This document shows, piece after piece, positions 20,116 through 32,760 of a stretch of 64,000 nucleotides of DNA (position 1 is its first letter; every line of letters starts with the position of its first letter). The notes under the pieces were generated by a model. The model ran no database searches. It was not told the DNA's origin and saw only the letters and a list, made by a program, of their open reading frames with translations. Source of the stretch: Platerodrilus igneus (lineage: Eukaryota > Arthropoda > Insecta > Coleoptera > Lycidae); assembly GCA_036346225.1 (NCBI GenBank), contig JARFIW010000115.1:248001-312000 (forward strand), written 5' to 3'. The position numbers and the translations under genes were made by a program.

Positions 20116-23100
20116 TCAACGCGTACATTGATCATATTTTTGATCTGAAATGTGGAGAATTGAATAAATTTCAGATCACACATCCGATCTATGAGATTTG
20201 GATAAACTTCAGAATGATTTGTTTAAGATCTCTAAAAGTTTCAGATCACATTTCAGATCTTGAACGGGATTAGGATAAATTTCAGGTTCGACACATTGAA
20301 GATTTTAAAAATCTCAGCTTACAATTTCGATCTGAAGATTTGATTAAATTTTACATCATATTTCAGAGCTGAAACATTCAGATTTTCATAAATTTTAGAT
20401 CACATTTGATCAGAAACATTGCAATTTGAATAAACTTCAAGTCTGAAACTTTGAAATTTGCATACATTTCATGTCTAAAATGTTGAGATTTGCATCAATT
20501 CACAATCAAATTTTGGATCTGAAATGTTGAGATTTGAATAAATTTTAGATCTCGCTTCACATTTGAAACATTGCCATTTGAATATTTCAGATGACATCAG
20601 ATCTGGAAGAGATTTGGATAAATTTCAGGTTTGACACGGTTGAGATTTCTAAAAATTTCCTATGACATTGCAGATCTTGAACGATATTTGTAAGAAAATT
20701 CATGTCTGTCTTGAGATTTCTAAAAATTTCAGATCTGGAGATTTGATTAAAATTCAGATCATATTTCAGATGCGAAACATTCAGATTTTTATAAATTTCA
20801 GATCACATTTGGTCAGAAACGTTGGGATTTGAATAATCTTCAGGTTTGAAACATTAAGATTTTTGTAAATTTACAATCGTTTTTTAAATACGAGATAAAT
20901 TTTAAATTTCACTGCAGATCTAAAGTGTTACAATTTGAATAGACTTCAGATCACTTATCCGATCTAGAACGAGATTTGAATAAATTTCAGGTCGTGACAC
21001 GTTGGGTTTTCTAGAAATTTCAGAGCACATTTCAGATCTGGATGCAAATTTTAGTTCTTGCTTCGGATCTGAAACGTTGAAATTTGAATAAATTTCAGAT
21101 CATATCAGATATAAAACGAAATTTGGATAAATTTCAGGTCTGACACGTTGAAATTTCTAAAAATTTCAAATCACACTTCAGATCGAATGAGATTTGGATA
21201 AATTTCAGGTTTGATACGGTTGAGATTTCTAAAAATTGTTTAGGTCACATTTCAGATCTGGAATAAAGTTTGGATAAATTTCAGGGGTGACACTGTTGAG
21301 ATTTCTAAAAATTTCAAATCATGTCGGGCCTGGAACTAGATTTGGAACATTTTGGGTCTGACATTTTGGGATTTCTAGAATTTTTAGAATCTGGAAATTT
21401 GATTAAATTTCAGATTGTTTCAAATGTAAAACGTTGAGATTTGTATAAATTTCAGATTCGCTTTGATCAGCTTTGAATAAACTTCAGATGTGAAACCTTG
21501 AAATTTTCATAAATTTCAGATCACATTTCAAATCCGAAACGTTGCAATTTGAATAGATTTCAGATTTGGATAAATTTCAGGTTTAATATGTTTGAGATTT
21601 CTAAAAATTTCAGATCTGGAACGAGATTTGAATGAATTTCAGGTTCAGCACGTTATAATTTTTAAGAACCTCAACTCTCAATTGCGATCTGAAGATTTGA
21701 TTAAATTTCAAAGCATATTTCAGAACACATTTGATCAGAAACAATGAAATTTGAATAAATGTCAAGTCTGAAACTTTGAGATCTGCATACATTTCATGTC
21801 TGAAATGTTGAGATTTGCATCAATTCACAATCAAGTTTTTGATCTGGAATGCTGAGATTTGAATAAATTTTAGATCTTGCTTCGGATTTGAAACGTTGCC
21901 ATTTAAATATTTCAGATCGGTAACAAGATTTGGATAAATTTCAGGTTTGACACGGTTGAGATTTCTAAAAATTTCCGATGATGTTGCAGATCTTGAACAA
22001 GATTTGGAATAAATTTCATATCTGACTTGGGATTTCTAAAAAGTTCATATCACATTTCAGATCTGGAGATTTGATTAAAATTCAAATCATATTTCAGATG
22101 CAAAACATTCAGATTTTCATAAATTTCAGATCACATTCGATCAGAAACGTTGAGATTTGAACGAACTTGTTCAGATCAATGTTGATATTCACGGTCATAT
22201 TTTAGATCTGAATTGTTGAGATTTGAATAAGTTTTAGCACTTCAGATATGCAACTTTGCAATTTGAATCAGTTTCAGATCACATAATTTCAGATCACATT
22301 TCAGATCTGGAACGAGATTTGGTTAAATTTAAGGTTGATACGGTTGAGATTTCTAAAAATTCTTTAGGTCACATTTTAGATCTGGAATAAGATTTGGATA
22401 AATTTCAGGTTTGACACAGTTGAGATTTCTAGAAATTTCAGATCACGTCGGATCTGGAACGAAATTTGGAACATTTTAGGTCTGACATATTGGGATTTCT
22501 AGAACTTTTAGAATCTGGAGATTTGATTAAATTTCAGATTGTTCAGATGTGAAACGTTGAGATTTGCATAAATTTCAGATCAGCTTAAATCAGAAACGGG
22601 GAGCTTTGAATAATTTGGAAAAATTTCATTACTGGCACTTTGGGATTTCTAAAAATTTCAGATCTGGGACGAGATTTGGATAAATTTCAGGTTTGACACA
22701 GTTGAAGGTTCTAAAAATTTCAAATCTGGTGAGGTTTGGATAAATTTTAGGTTTGACACGTTGAAATTTCTAAAAATTTCAGATCACATTTCAGATCTGG
22801 ATGCAACTTTTAGATCTTATTTCAGATCTGAAACTTTTGAAATTTGAATAAATTTCAGTTCACATCAGATATACAATGAAATTTTGATAAATTTCAAGTC
22901 TGACATGTTGGAATTTCTAGAAATTTCAGATCACATTTCAGATCTGGAACGAGATTTGGATAATTTTCAGGTTTGACACACTGTTGAGATTTCTAAAAAT
23001 TTCAGATCATGTCGGATCTGGAACGAGATTTGGAACATTTTAGGTCTAACACATTGGGAGTTCTAGAACTTTTAGAATCTGAAGATTTGACTCAATTTCA

Positions 23101-23560
23101 GATTGTTTCAGATGTGAAACTTTGAGATTTGTATAAATTCCGAATCAGCTTTGATCAGAAACGGTGAGGTTTGAATAAACTTCAGGTCTGAAACCTTGAG
23201 ATTTTCATAAATTCTCATCCATATTTTTGATGTGAATAAATTTCAGATCACATTTCAAATCTGAAACGTTGCAATTTGAATAGATTTCATATTACATATC
23301 CGATCTATGAGATTTTGATAAAATTCAGGTTTTATATGTTTGACATTTCTAAAAGTTTCAGATCTTGAACGAGATTTGGATAAATTTCAGGTTTGATACG
23401 GTTGAGATTTCTAAAAATTGTTTAGGTCACATTTCAGATCTGAAATAAGATTTGGATAAATTTCAGGTTTGACACAGTTGAGATTTCTAAAAATTTCAGA
23501 TCACGTCAGATCTGGAATGAGATTTTGAACATTTTGGGTCTGACACATTGGGTTTTCTGG
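20116..23560. repeat. ~73 bp satellite (GATTTGGATAAATTTCAG type)
   Basis: About 3.4 kb of a ~73 bp repeat with cores GATTTGGATAAATTTCAGGT, TGAGATTTCTAAAAATTTCA and GATCACATTTCAGATCTGGA. Many monomers have lost or gained segments. It sits inside the 41 bp array and has nothing in common with it, so it replaced or invaded that array. Confidence 0.9.
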
Positions 23561-26500
23561 AACGAGTAATATGTGATTGAATGAAGATAAATGAGTAAAT
23601 TAGTTAGTAATGAGCAAACAAGTTTATGAGTATGTGCGATTGAATAAAGATGGACAAGTAAATTGATGAGTGGAGCAATTAAATGAAGATGAGCAAGTAG
23701 GTTGATGAGTAATGACCGTATGAACAAAGATGAACGAATAAATTGATTAGTAATGAATGATTGAATGAAGATGAACGAGGAAATTGTTGAATAATGAGTG
23801 ACTGGTTGAATAAATTGATGAGTAATGAATGATTGAATGAAAATGAGAGTAAGTTGATGAGTAATGTGCATATTAATAAAGATGAGTGAATAAATTGATG
23901 TGCAATTGAATGAATATATACTAATAAATTTATTAATAATGAACAATTAAATGAATATAAATGAGTAATGAATGACTAAAGGCTCATGAATAATGAGTGA
24001 GGAAGTTGATGGGTACACGATTGAATAATGATGAGCTAGTAAATTGGTAAGTATGAGTGATTGAATGAAGATGAACGAGTAAATTGATGAGTAATGAACG
24101 GTTGAATAGAGATAAACAAATAATTGATGAGCAACTATATGAAGATGAACAAGTAAATTGATGAGTAATGAGCAATTGAATGAAGATGAACGAATAAACT
24201 GAGCATAATGAGCAATTGAATTGAGATGAGCTACTAAATTGGTAAGTATGAGTGATTGAATAAAGATGAACAAACAAGTAAATTGATAAGTAACGAGTGA
24301 ATGAATGAAGATGAACAAGTAATGAGTGACTATATGAAGATGAACAAGTAAATTCATGAGTAATGAGCGATTGAGCGAAGATGAATGAATAAATTGATGC
24401 GTATACATGAATGAATGAAGATGAACATGTAAATAAATGCATCATGTGCGATTGAATACAGATGAACGAGTAAACTGAGAGTAATGAGCAATTGAATGGA
24501 GATGAGCTAGTAAATTGGTAAGTATGAGTGATTGAATGGAGATGAACGAATAAATGTTTGAGTATTGAGTGACTTAATGAAGATGAATGAGCACATTGAT
24601 GAGTAATGTGTGATTGAATGAAGATAAACAAGTAAATTAAGGAGTAATGTGTTTGAATGAAAATGAATGAGCAAATAAGTTTGAGTGTGCGTTTAAATAA
24701 AGATGGACAAGTAAATTGATGAATGATGAGCAATTGTGTTGAAGAGTAATGACCATAAACAAATAAATTGATGAGTAATGAACAATTGAATAAAGATGCA
24801 TGAAAAAATTGATGAGTATACATGATTGAATGAAGATGAACGAGTAAATTGAGAGTAATATGCAATTGAGTGAAGATGAGCTAGTAAATTGGTAAGTATG
24901 AGTGATTCATTGAACGAGTAAACTGATGAGTAGCGAGCGGCTGAATGAAGATGAAAGAGTAAATTAATAGGTAATCAGCTATTGAGTAAAGATAAATGAG
25001 TAATGAGCGATTGAATGAAGATGAGCAAATAAACTGATGGTATGCACGATTGAATGAAAGTGAACAAGTAAATTGATTGAATGAAGCTGAACAGGTAAAT
25101 TAACGAGTAGTAAGTGATTGAATGAAGATGGGCAAGTACATTGGTGAGTAATTAGCTATTAAATTAAGATCATTGAGTAAATTGATGAGCAAGTAAGTTG
25201 ATAAGTAATGAGCGCTTGAATGAAGGTAAGCACATAAATTAACGAGTAATGAGTGATTGAATGAAGATGAACAAGTAATTGATGAGTAATGAGTGAGTAT
25301 ATGAAGATGAACAAGTAAATTGATGAGTAATGAGCGATTGAATGAAGACAAATGAGTAAATTATTGAATGAAAATTAGCCAGTAAATTGATAAGTATGAG
25401 TGATTGATTGAAGATGAACGAGTGAATTGAGGAGTAGTGAGTGGCTGAATGAAGACGAAAGAGTAAATTGAGTAAAGATCATAGTAATGAGTGATTGAAT
25501 GAAAATGAGCAATAAATTGGTGAGTAATGAGCATTTGACTGAAGATGAACTAGTATATTGGTGAGTAATGAGCTATTAAATTAAGATCGATGAGTAAATT
25601 GATGAATGTCTGAATAGAGATGAGAGTAAGTTGATAAGTAATGAGTGCTTGCTTGAAGATAAATGTGTAAAATGAAATCATAAGTGATTGAATGAAGATG
25701 AGTAAATTTATGAGCAATAAGAGACTAAATGAACGATTAAGTTGATGAGTTATGAATATGATTGAATGAAAGCAAACAAGTAAATAGATGAGTAATGGGT
25801 GATTGAATGAAGATAAATGAGTGATTGAATGAAAATGAACAAGTAAATTGATGGAATGAAGATGAACAGGTAAATTAACGAGTAATAAGTGATTAAATGA
25901 AGATAGGTAAGTAAATTGGTGAGTAATGAGTGATTGACTGAAATGAACTAGTACATTTGTGAGCTATCAAATTAAGATCAATGAGTAAATTGATTGGTGA
26001 CAGAATGAAGTTGAGTGAGTAAGTTGATAAGTAATTAGCATTTGAATGAAGGTAAGCACGTGAAATGATAAATAATAAGTGATTGAATGAAAATGAACAA
26101 GTTAATAGATGAGTTATGAGCGATTGATTAAGTAAATTAACGAGTACTGAGCGATTGAATGAAGATGAACAAATAAATTGTTGTGTAAGGAGTCATTGAA
26201 AGAAGATAAACGCGTAAAGTGATAAGTAATGAGTGACTGCATGAAGATGATCGAGTAAATTGATGCATAATGAGCAATTAAATGAAAATGAATTAGTAAA
26301 TTGATAAGTATAAGCAATTGAATGAAGATGAACAAGTTAATTTATGAGTGACTGTATGAAGAGGAACGAGTAAATTGATTAGTAATGAGCTAGTGAATGA
26401 AAATGGATTGAATGAAGATGAGTAAATTTATGAGTATTGTGAGACTAAATGAAAATGAATGATTAAATTGATGAGTAATGAACGATTAAATGAAGAGGAG

Positions 26501-29500
26501 TTAGTATATTGATTAGTAATACATAAATGAATGAAGGTGAACGAGTAAATTGATGAGCAATTGATTGAAAATGAAGAAGTAAATAGATGAGTAGTGTACA
26601 ATTGAATGAAAATAAACAAATAAATTAGTGAGAAACGAGCGATTGAATGATCAATCAGTAAATAGATGAGTGATGCATGATTGAATGAAGATGAGCTAGT
26701 AAATTGAAGAGTAATGTGCTATTGAATAAATATGAACGAGTAAATTGACAAGTAGTGAGCGATTGAATGAAGATGGAGTAAATTTATGAGTAATGAGCAA
26801 TTGTATGAAGATACAACTAGGAAATTAATGAGTAACGAATGAGTGAAGATTCACAAGTTAATTGAGGAGTACTAAGTGATAGAATGAAAAGGAACAAGTA
26901 AATTGATGAGTAATGAGCTATTGAATTAAAATAACTAAGTAAATAGATTGAATGAAGATGAACAGGTAAATTAACAAGTAATAAGTGATTGGATGAAGAT
27001 GGGTAAGTACATTAGTGACTAACGAGCTATTAAATTAACATGAATGAGTAAATTGATGGATGGCGGTATGAAGATGAGTAATGTGTGATTGAATGAATAA
27101 ATTGATGTGTATGCGTGACTGAATGATGGATGACTAAGGAGCAATTGCAGTATAATTAATTACTTTATGACTAATTAGCGATTAAATGAATGTGAACGAG
27201 TAAATTAAGGAATGAGCGATTGAATAAAAGTGAATTGGTGAGTGATAAACGATTGAATGAAGATAAACAAGTAAATTGATAAGTAATTAAATGAAGATAG
27301 GTAAGTAAATTGGTGAGTAATGAGTGATTGACTGAAGTGAACTAGTAAATTTGTGAGTAATAAGCTATCAAATTAAGATTAATGAGTAAATTGATAGGCG
27401 ACGAATGAAAATGAGCAAGTAAGTTGATAAGTAATGAACATGTGAATGAAGATAAGAGCGTGAAGTGAAACATTATAAGTGATTGAATGAAAATAAACAA
27501 GTAAATAGATGAGTAATGAGCGATTAAATGAAGATGAATGAGTAACTTAGTGGGTACTGAGCGATTTGAATAAAGATGAACGATTGAATGAAGATGAACT
27601 AATAAATTGTTGAGTAAGGAGTGATTGAATTAAGGTAAACGCGTAGTGTTAAGTAAGAGTGACTGCACGAAGATGAGCGAGTAAATTGATGAGTAATGAG
27701 TATTTGAATGAAAATGAACTAGTGCATTGATAGGCATGAGCAATTGACTGAATATGAACGAGTAAATTTGAGTAATGAGCGATTGTATGAAGAGGAATGA
27801 GTAAATTGACGAGTAATGAGCCAGTAAATGAAAATGGATTGAATGAAGATAAACAGGTAAATTAACGAGTAATAAGTGACTGAATGAAAATAGGCAAGTA
27901 AATTGGTGAGTAATGAGTGATTGACTGAAGATGAACTAGTAAATTGGTGAGTAATAAACTGTTAAATTAAGATCAGTGAGTAAATTGAAGAGTGACAATG
28001 AAGGTTAGCGAGTAAATTGATGAGTACTGAGCGCTTGAATGAAGATAAAAGCGTAAAGAGATAGTAATAAGTGTTTGAGGATGATGAGTGAATTTATGAG
28101 TATTGTGAGACAAAATGAAAATGAAGGATTAAATTGATGCGTAATGAACGATTGAATGAAAAGGAATTAGTAAATTGATTAGTAATGCATAAATGAATGA
28201 AGATGAGCGCGTAAATTGATGAGCAATTGATTGAAAATGAACGAGTAAGTAGATGAGTAATGAGCAGTTGAATGAAGTTGAACAATAAATTGGTAAGAAA
28301 TGAACGATTAAATGATCAATCAGTAAATAGGTGAGTGATGCACGATTGAATGAAGATGAGCGAGTAAATTGAAGAGTAATGTGCTATTGAATAAATATGA
28401 GCGATTAAATGAGTAAAATTTATGACTAACGAGCGATTGTATGAAGATAAATTAGGAATTAATGAGTAATGAGTGAGTGAAGATTCACAAGTAAATTGAT
28501 GAGTACTAAGCGACTGAATGAAAATGAACTAGTAATAAGTGATTGCATAAAGAGGAACGAGTAAATTGATGAGTAATGAGCTATTCAATGAACATTAATA
28601 AGTAAATGGATTGAATGAAGATGAACAGGTAAATTAACGAGTAATAAGTGATTGAATGAAAGTGGGCAAGATGAACTAGTAAATTGGTGAGTAATGAGCT
28701 ATTAAATTAAGATCAATGAGTAAATTGATGAGTGGCTGAATGAAGGTTAGCGAGTAAATTGATGAGTACTAAGCGCTTGAATGAAGGTAAACGCGTAAAG
28801 TGATAGTAATAAGCGATTGAAGATGAGTAAATTTATTAATATTGTGAGCCTAAATAAAAATGAATGATTAAATTGATGAGTAATTGATTGAAAATGAACA
28901 AGTAAGTAGATAAGTAAAGTGCAATTGAATGAAGATGAACAAATAAATAGGTGAGAAATGAGCGATTAAATGATCAATCAGTAAATAGATGAGTGATACA
29001 CGATTGAATGAAGATGAGCGAGTAAATTAAAGAGTAATGTGTGATTGAACGATTAAATTAAGGAATGAGTGATTGAATAAAAATGAATATGAATTGGCGA
29101 GTAATAAGCGATTGAACGAAGATGAACCAGTAAATTGATAAGTAATGAGCGATTGAATGAAGATGTAGGAGTAAAATATGACTAATGAGCCATTGTATGA
29201 AGATAAACTAGGAAATTAATGAGTAATGAATAAGCGAAGATTAACAAGTAAATTGATGAGAACTAAGCGATTGAATGAAAATCAATGAGTAATGTGCGAT
29301 TGAATGAAGAGGAAGGAGTAAATTGATGAGTAATGAGTTACTGAATGAAAATGAATAAAATGAACTGGTAAATTAATGAGTAATAAGTGATTGAATGAAG
29401 ATGGGTAAGTAAATTGGTGAGTAATAAGTGATTGACCGAAGATGAACTAGTAAATTGGTGAGTAATGAGCTATTAAATTATCAGTGAGTAAATTGATGAG

Positions 29501-30430
29501 TGACTGAATGAAGGTTAGCGAGTAAATTGATGAGTAGTGAGCGCTTGAATGGAGGTAAATGCATAAAGTGATAGTAATAAGTGATTGTAGATAATAAATA
29601 AATTTGAGTATTGTGAGAGTATATGAAAATGAATGATTAAATTGATGAATAATGCATAACTAAATGAAGGTGAACGAGTAAAATGATGAACAATTGATTG
29701 AAATTGAACAAGTAAGTAGATGAGTAATGTGCAATTGAATGAAAATGAACAAATTAATTCGTGAGAAATGAGTGATTAAATGATCAATCAGTAAATAGAT
29801 GAGTGATGCACGATTGAATGAAGATGAGCGAGTAAATTGAAAAGTAATGTGCGATTGAATAAATATGAACGAGTAAATTGATAAGTAGTGAGCGAATGAA
29901 TGAAGATGTTATTGCAAATTTATGAATAATGAGCGATTGTATGAAGATAAAGTAGGAAATTAATGAGTACTGAATGAGTGAAGATTAACAAGTTAATTGA
30001 TTGAATGAAAATGAACTAGTAATAAGCGATTGAATAAAGAGGAACGAGTAAATTGATGAGTAATGAGCTATTGAATGAAGATGAACAGGTAAATTAACGA
30101 GTAATAAGTGCTTGCATGAAGTTGGGTAAGTAAATTGGCGAGTAATGAGATATTAAATTAAGATCAGTGAATAAATTGATAGATGACAGAATGAAGATGA
30201 ATAATTTGATGAGTAATGTGTGATTGAACGAAAATAAGCGAGTAAGTTAATGAGTGTGGATGATTGAATGAAGATGAATGAGTAATTAGCGATTGAATGA
30301 ATATGAACGAGTAAATTAAGGAATGAGCGATTGAATAAAAATAAATAAGTAAATTGGTGAGTAATGAGAATGAAGATCAAATAAAAAATGACGTGACGAG
30401 GGCTTAATGAAGATAAGCACGTAAATTGAT
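23561..30430. repeat. 41 bp minisatellite, main block (~6.9 kb)
   Basis: A long, strongly diverged array of the same 41 bp unit as 19608-20115. Segments at 25.1-26.4, 26.9-28.2 and 28.6-29.6 kb share the same order of variants (for example GAACAGGTAAATTAACGAGT followed by ATTAAATTAAGATCA), which points to higher-order units of about 1-1.8 kb. Minus-strand frames rich in S, F, L, I and H come from this repeat; none is a gene. Confidence 0.92.
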
Positions 30431-31249
30431 TAGGGTGTAAGTGTTGCCATCACCGATAAAGCCGGGACTTACCTAGTTTTTCGCTGGAACCAGACCTTCT
30501 CTCATCCAAGTGAGGATCGAGTACGAATAGTTTCTTCTATGCGTAGACAAATTTTAGAGGAGAAGCGATGGCGGAACACAAAATATTTTTTACGTAAGAG
30601 AAAAATGTACGGAATAAGAAAGAGTTTCGCTAGAACTAACGTACACACATGTTCGATCTCTTCGAAAGCCGACAGTCCCTTCCTTTAAAAAGTTGGTATA
30701 GATATCTAGAGGCGATATACAAACGACTGTATTTTTGCGACCCCATGATGTAAATCGTTCAATGCATCAAACCCACACAATTTTCAATGAACGAACTTCC
30801 ATAAAACGCACAACTTAAGGGTGTCGCAAAAGAAATTTTTATTTCGCACGTCGAAATCAGTAAAAACCCCAGGTTCTCTACACGTTTATTTAATATAATC
30901 ATCTAAATTACACACACAACTTACATCTAAAAGTTAATCGAACTACATTTTTAAAAGCAAATTAATATCGCAGCGATACATATACGATACCAACACTACG
31001 TTATTTTTACTCATGTTTTAGGCTGACTGCGTTGCATTGAAGCGAAAGCTTCTTCAACTTTGTAAGCTGGTATTAATGTCGTCTCTAGAAAGACAGCCGT
31101 CCCATGTTGAAGAAGCTAATCAGTTTGTGTAAATTTTCCTCTAACTATGAAATACGCAGGCTATAGACTGATGTCGTCCTGCTTTACGTATCGATTTCGA
31201 CCGTAAAATCTTATAATTTAAAAGTTGTACATACTTACATTTCTAGAAC
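30431..31249. other. Unique DNA downstream of the SIAH-like gene
   Basis: Non-repetitive DNA between the array and the gene. It contains the likely 3' UTR of the minus-strand gene, with AATAAA at 30890-30885, 360 bases after the stop. I see no other gene here. Confidence 0.6.
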
Positions 31250-32151
31250 TTAACCCGACTGTAAACTCGGTGTACTTGTGTCGTCGCTAGTCGAACTGCC
31301 ATCCATGTCCATAGCCATCCTACGGAACCTGTTCATGCTGTCACGGCGTATTACAACAACCTTCACTATGATATACTGTGCAACAGACTTGACACATTGA
31401 AAAGTAGTTTTGATCGCATTAGTCTCGCTAAATAAATTAGCATCATCCATGAAAATAGATGCGCACATATGCGAAAACGTCACGGTCTTATTGGAGAACG
31501 ACCCTGAAATGATAATCTGATAAACAAATTCAGAAGCTCGCTCCTGCTCTCCAATAAACTGCACGCCCCACTGAAAGATTTCCTTCTCCTGATCGATCTT
31601 CTGCTTAAACACAAACAACTCGCCAAGAGCCGAAATCGTTAAACTCATATACTCAATTGTAATAAAATCAGATGGTACCAACCACGCAGTTCTGCGACTA
31701 AGCCCGATGTGGTGATGTTGTCCGCAATGCTCTTTGTACTCGTCATACGAACCGCTCCACTTACATTCCAATTTCGTATCCCTGCAAAGGAAACGCCTAA
31801 ACCGACATCGGATTACATGGTCGGCGTGTTCTTTTGTCTTAACGAATTGGGTGCAACCCCACTCGGCGTTAGGGCAAGATATTGGTATGCTATCGGCAAG
31901 AGATGTGAGTGCGATATTCCTAACGCTGATAAATGGGCTACGGCAGCAAGGGCAGTTTTGGCATAAAGTCTTGCAGGTCTTACACATGCTGTGGCCTTCT
32001 TTGCACATGATGATGGGTCCTACCATGCACTCCATACAAACGGGACATTTGAGGCTTTCCAAGGCGCTCTCGGCGATAACTTTGAGGGTTTCGGCCTGTA
32101 AGAAGAGCTGTTAGATTCGTTATAATAAGAATTTTTTGGTATTACATCCAT
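31250..32151 (-). CDS. SIAH/SINA-like RING E3 ubiquitin ligase
   Basis: Seven-in-absentia type E3 ligases pass ubiquitin from an E2 to bound substrates in the cytosol or nucleus. I read two coding exons: ATG GAT at 32151-32146, a 50 nt GT-AG intron (32145-32096), then 32095-31250, giving 283 residues. This start is chosen because the in-frame DNA upstream of the acceptor has a stop codon, while the ATGGAT/GTAATA junction restores the frame. Residues ~19-55 form a RING (CPVCMEC, MCKEGH, CKTC, CPCC). Residues ~80-140 form the SIAH zinc finger (CPNAEWGC, HADHVIRC, CRDTKLEC, HCGQHH). The rest is the substrate-binding TRAF-like domain, followed by an acidic Ser/Thr-rich tail. No lesion is seen. 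It is more divergent than canonical SINA, as in lineage-expanded insect SIAH paralogues. Confidence 0.85.
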
Positions 32152-32341
32152 GTTTGTGTGGAAAAATTGGAATATCTGGCGGTTTGGGTGTAGGGCAGTT
32201 TCGCTTGCAGGAAACAAAATGTCTGACTCTCGCTACAGACGCCAACGAACGATTCGTTCATCCCAATTCAATCTTTTGTGTATAGAACAGCAGTAACGTG
32301 TGGAATAACATCGTTCAATTTTATGTATAAAATTCAGTCAA

Positions 32342-32347
32342 TTTATA
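32342..32347 (-). promoter_or_regulatory. Candidate TATA box of the SIAH-like gene
   Basis: TATAAA on the minus strand, about 190 bases before the proposed start codon. In AT-rich DNA this motif is common, so position and orientation are the only support. Confidence 0.35.
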
Positions 32348-32457
32348 CCTTGCAGCTACCACACCAAAAAACGTTTAACGTCGCTTCAATAAACCAATCT
32401 TTAGAGATCGTCTAGGTAAATACTCCCTGTATGTTTGTTGTGGTTTGTTTAGCATTC

Positions 32458-32507
32458 TAATCTTCTTTGGGAATTAAAATGAGTGGTTTAATTCCCAAAG
32501 AAGATTA
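32458..32507. repeat. Perfect 21 bp inverted repeat with 8 base loop
   Basis: The arms 32458-32478 and 32487-32507 (core CTTCTTTGGGAATTAAA) are exact complements around ATGAGTGG. The 12 bp direct repeat ATCGTCTAGGTA lies at 32407-32418 and 32514-32525. It could be a tiny palindromic insertion or a transcribed hairpin. Confidence 0.8.
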
Positions 32508-32760
32508 AGAAGAATCGTCTAGGTAGTTCGACCCACAGATATATAAATTATTTCCTAAGAAACAACGTTTTAAACACGATAACGCTTTACTAACGCAACC
32601 GCCATCTTACTGTAAAATATTTCGTCAAGATCTGTACAAATTTCGCTACCGCTACAACACTAACATAACCGTGGGTCTTTTGCAACTCCTTTAAGATATC
32701 CGTCTTTTTTCTATTTATTTACTTTTATCCGCTTCCACCTTTACAGTTATTAGCGTCGTT

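Larger units (their letters stand above)
32152..32760. other. Upstream region of the SIAH-like gene
   Basis: Unique DNA before the 138 bp array, holding a candidate TATA box (32347-32342), a perfect hairpin (32458-32507) and a 12 bp direct repeat (ATCGTCTAGGTA) around the hairpin. No gene is seen. Confidence 0.55.

Noticed and set aside
24900..24960. Hammerhead ribozyme core (CTGATGAGTAGCGAGCGGCTGAA)
   Set aside because: Only the CTGATGAG part fits. The second core GAAAC and the three stems are missing, and neighbouring monomers read TTGATGAG, so this is a chance variant. The quoted string is 23 bases of simple repeat unit; the essential part is CTGATGAG.
19598..30380. Long S/F/L/H/I-rich frames, up to 293 codons, on the minus strand
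   Set aside because: They are translations of the 41 bp minisatellite; the complement of ATGAATGA-type words rarely makes stops on that strand.
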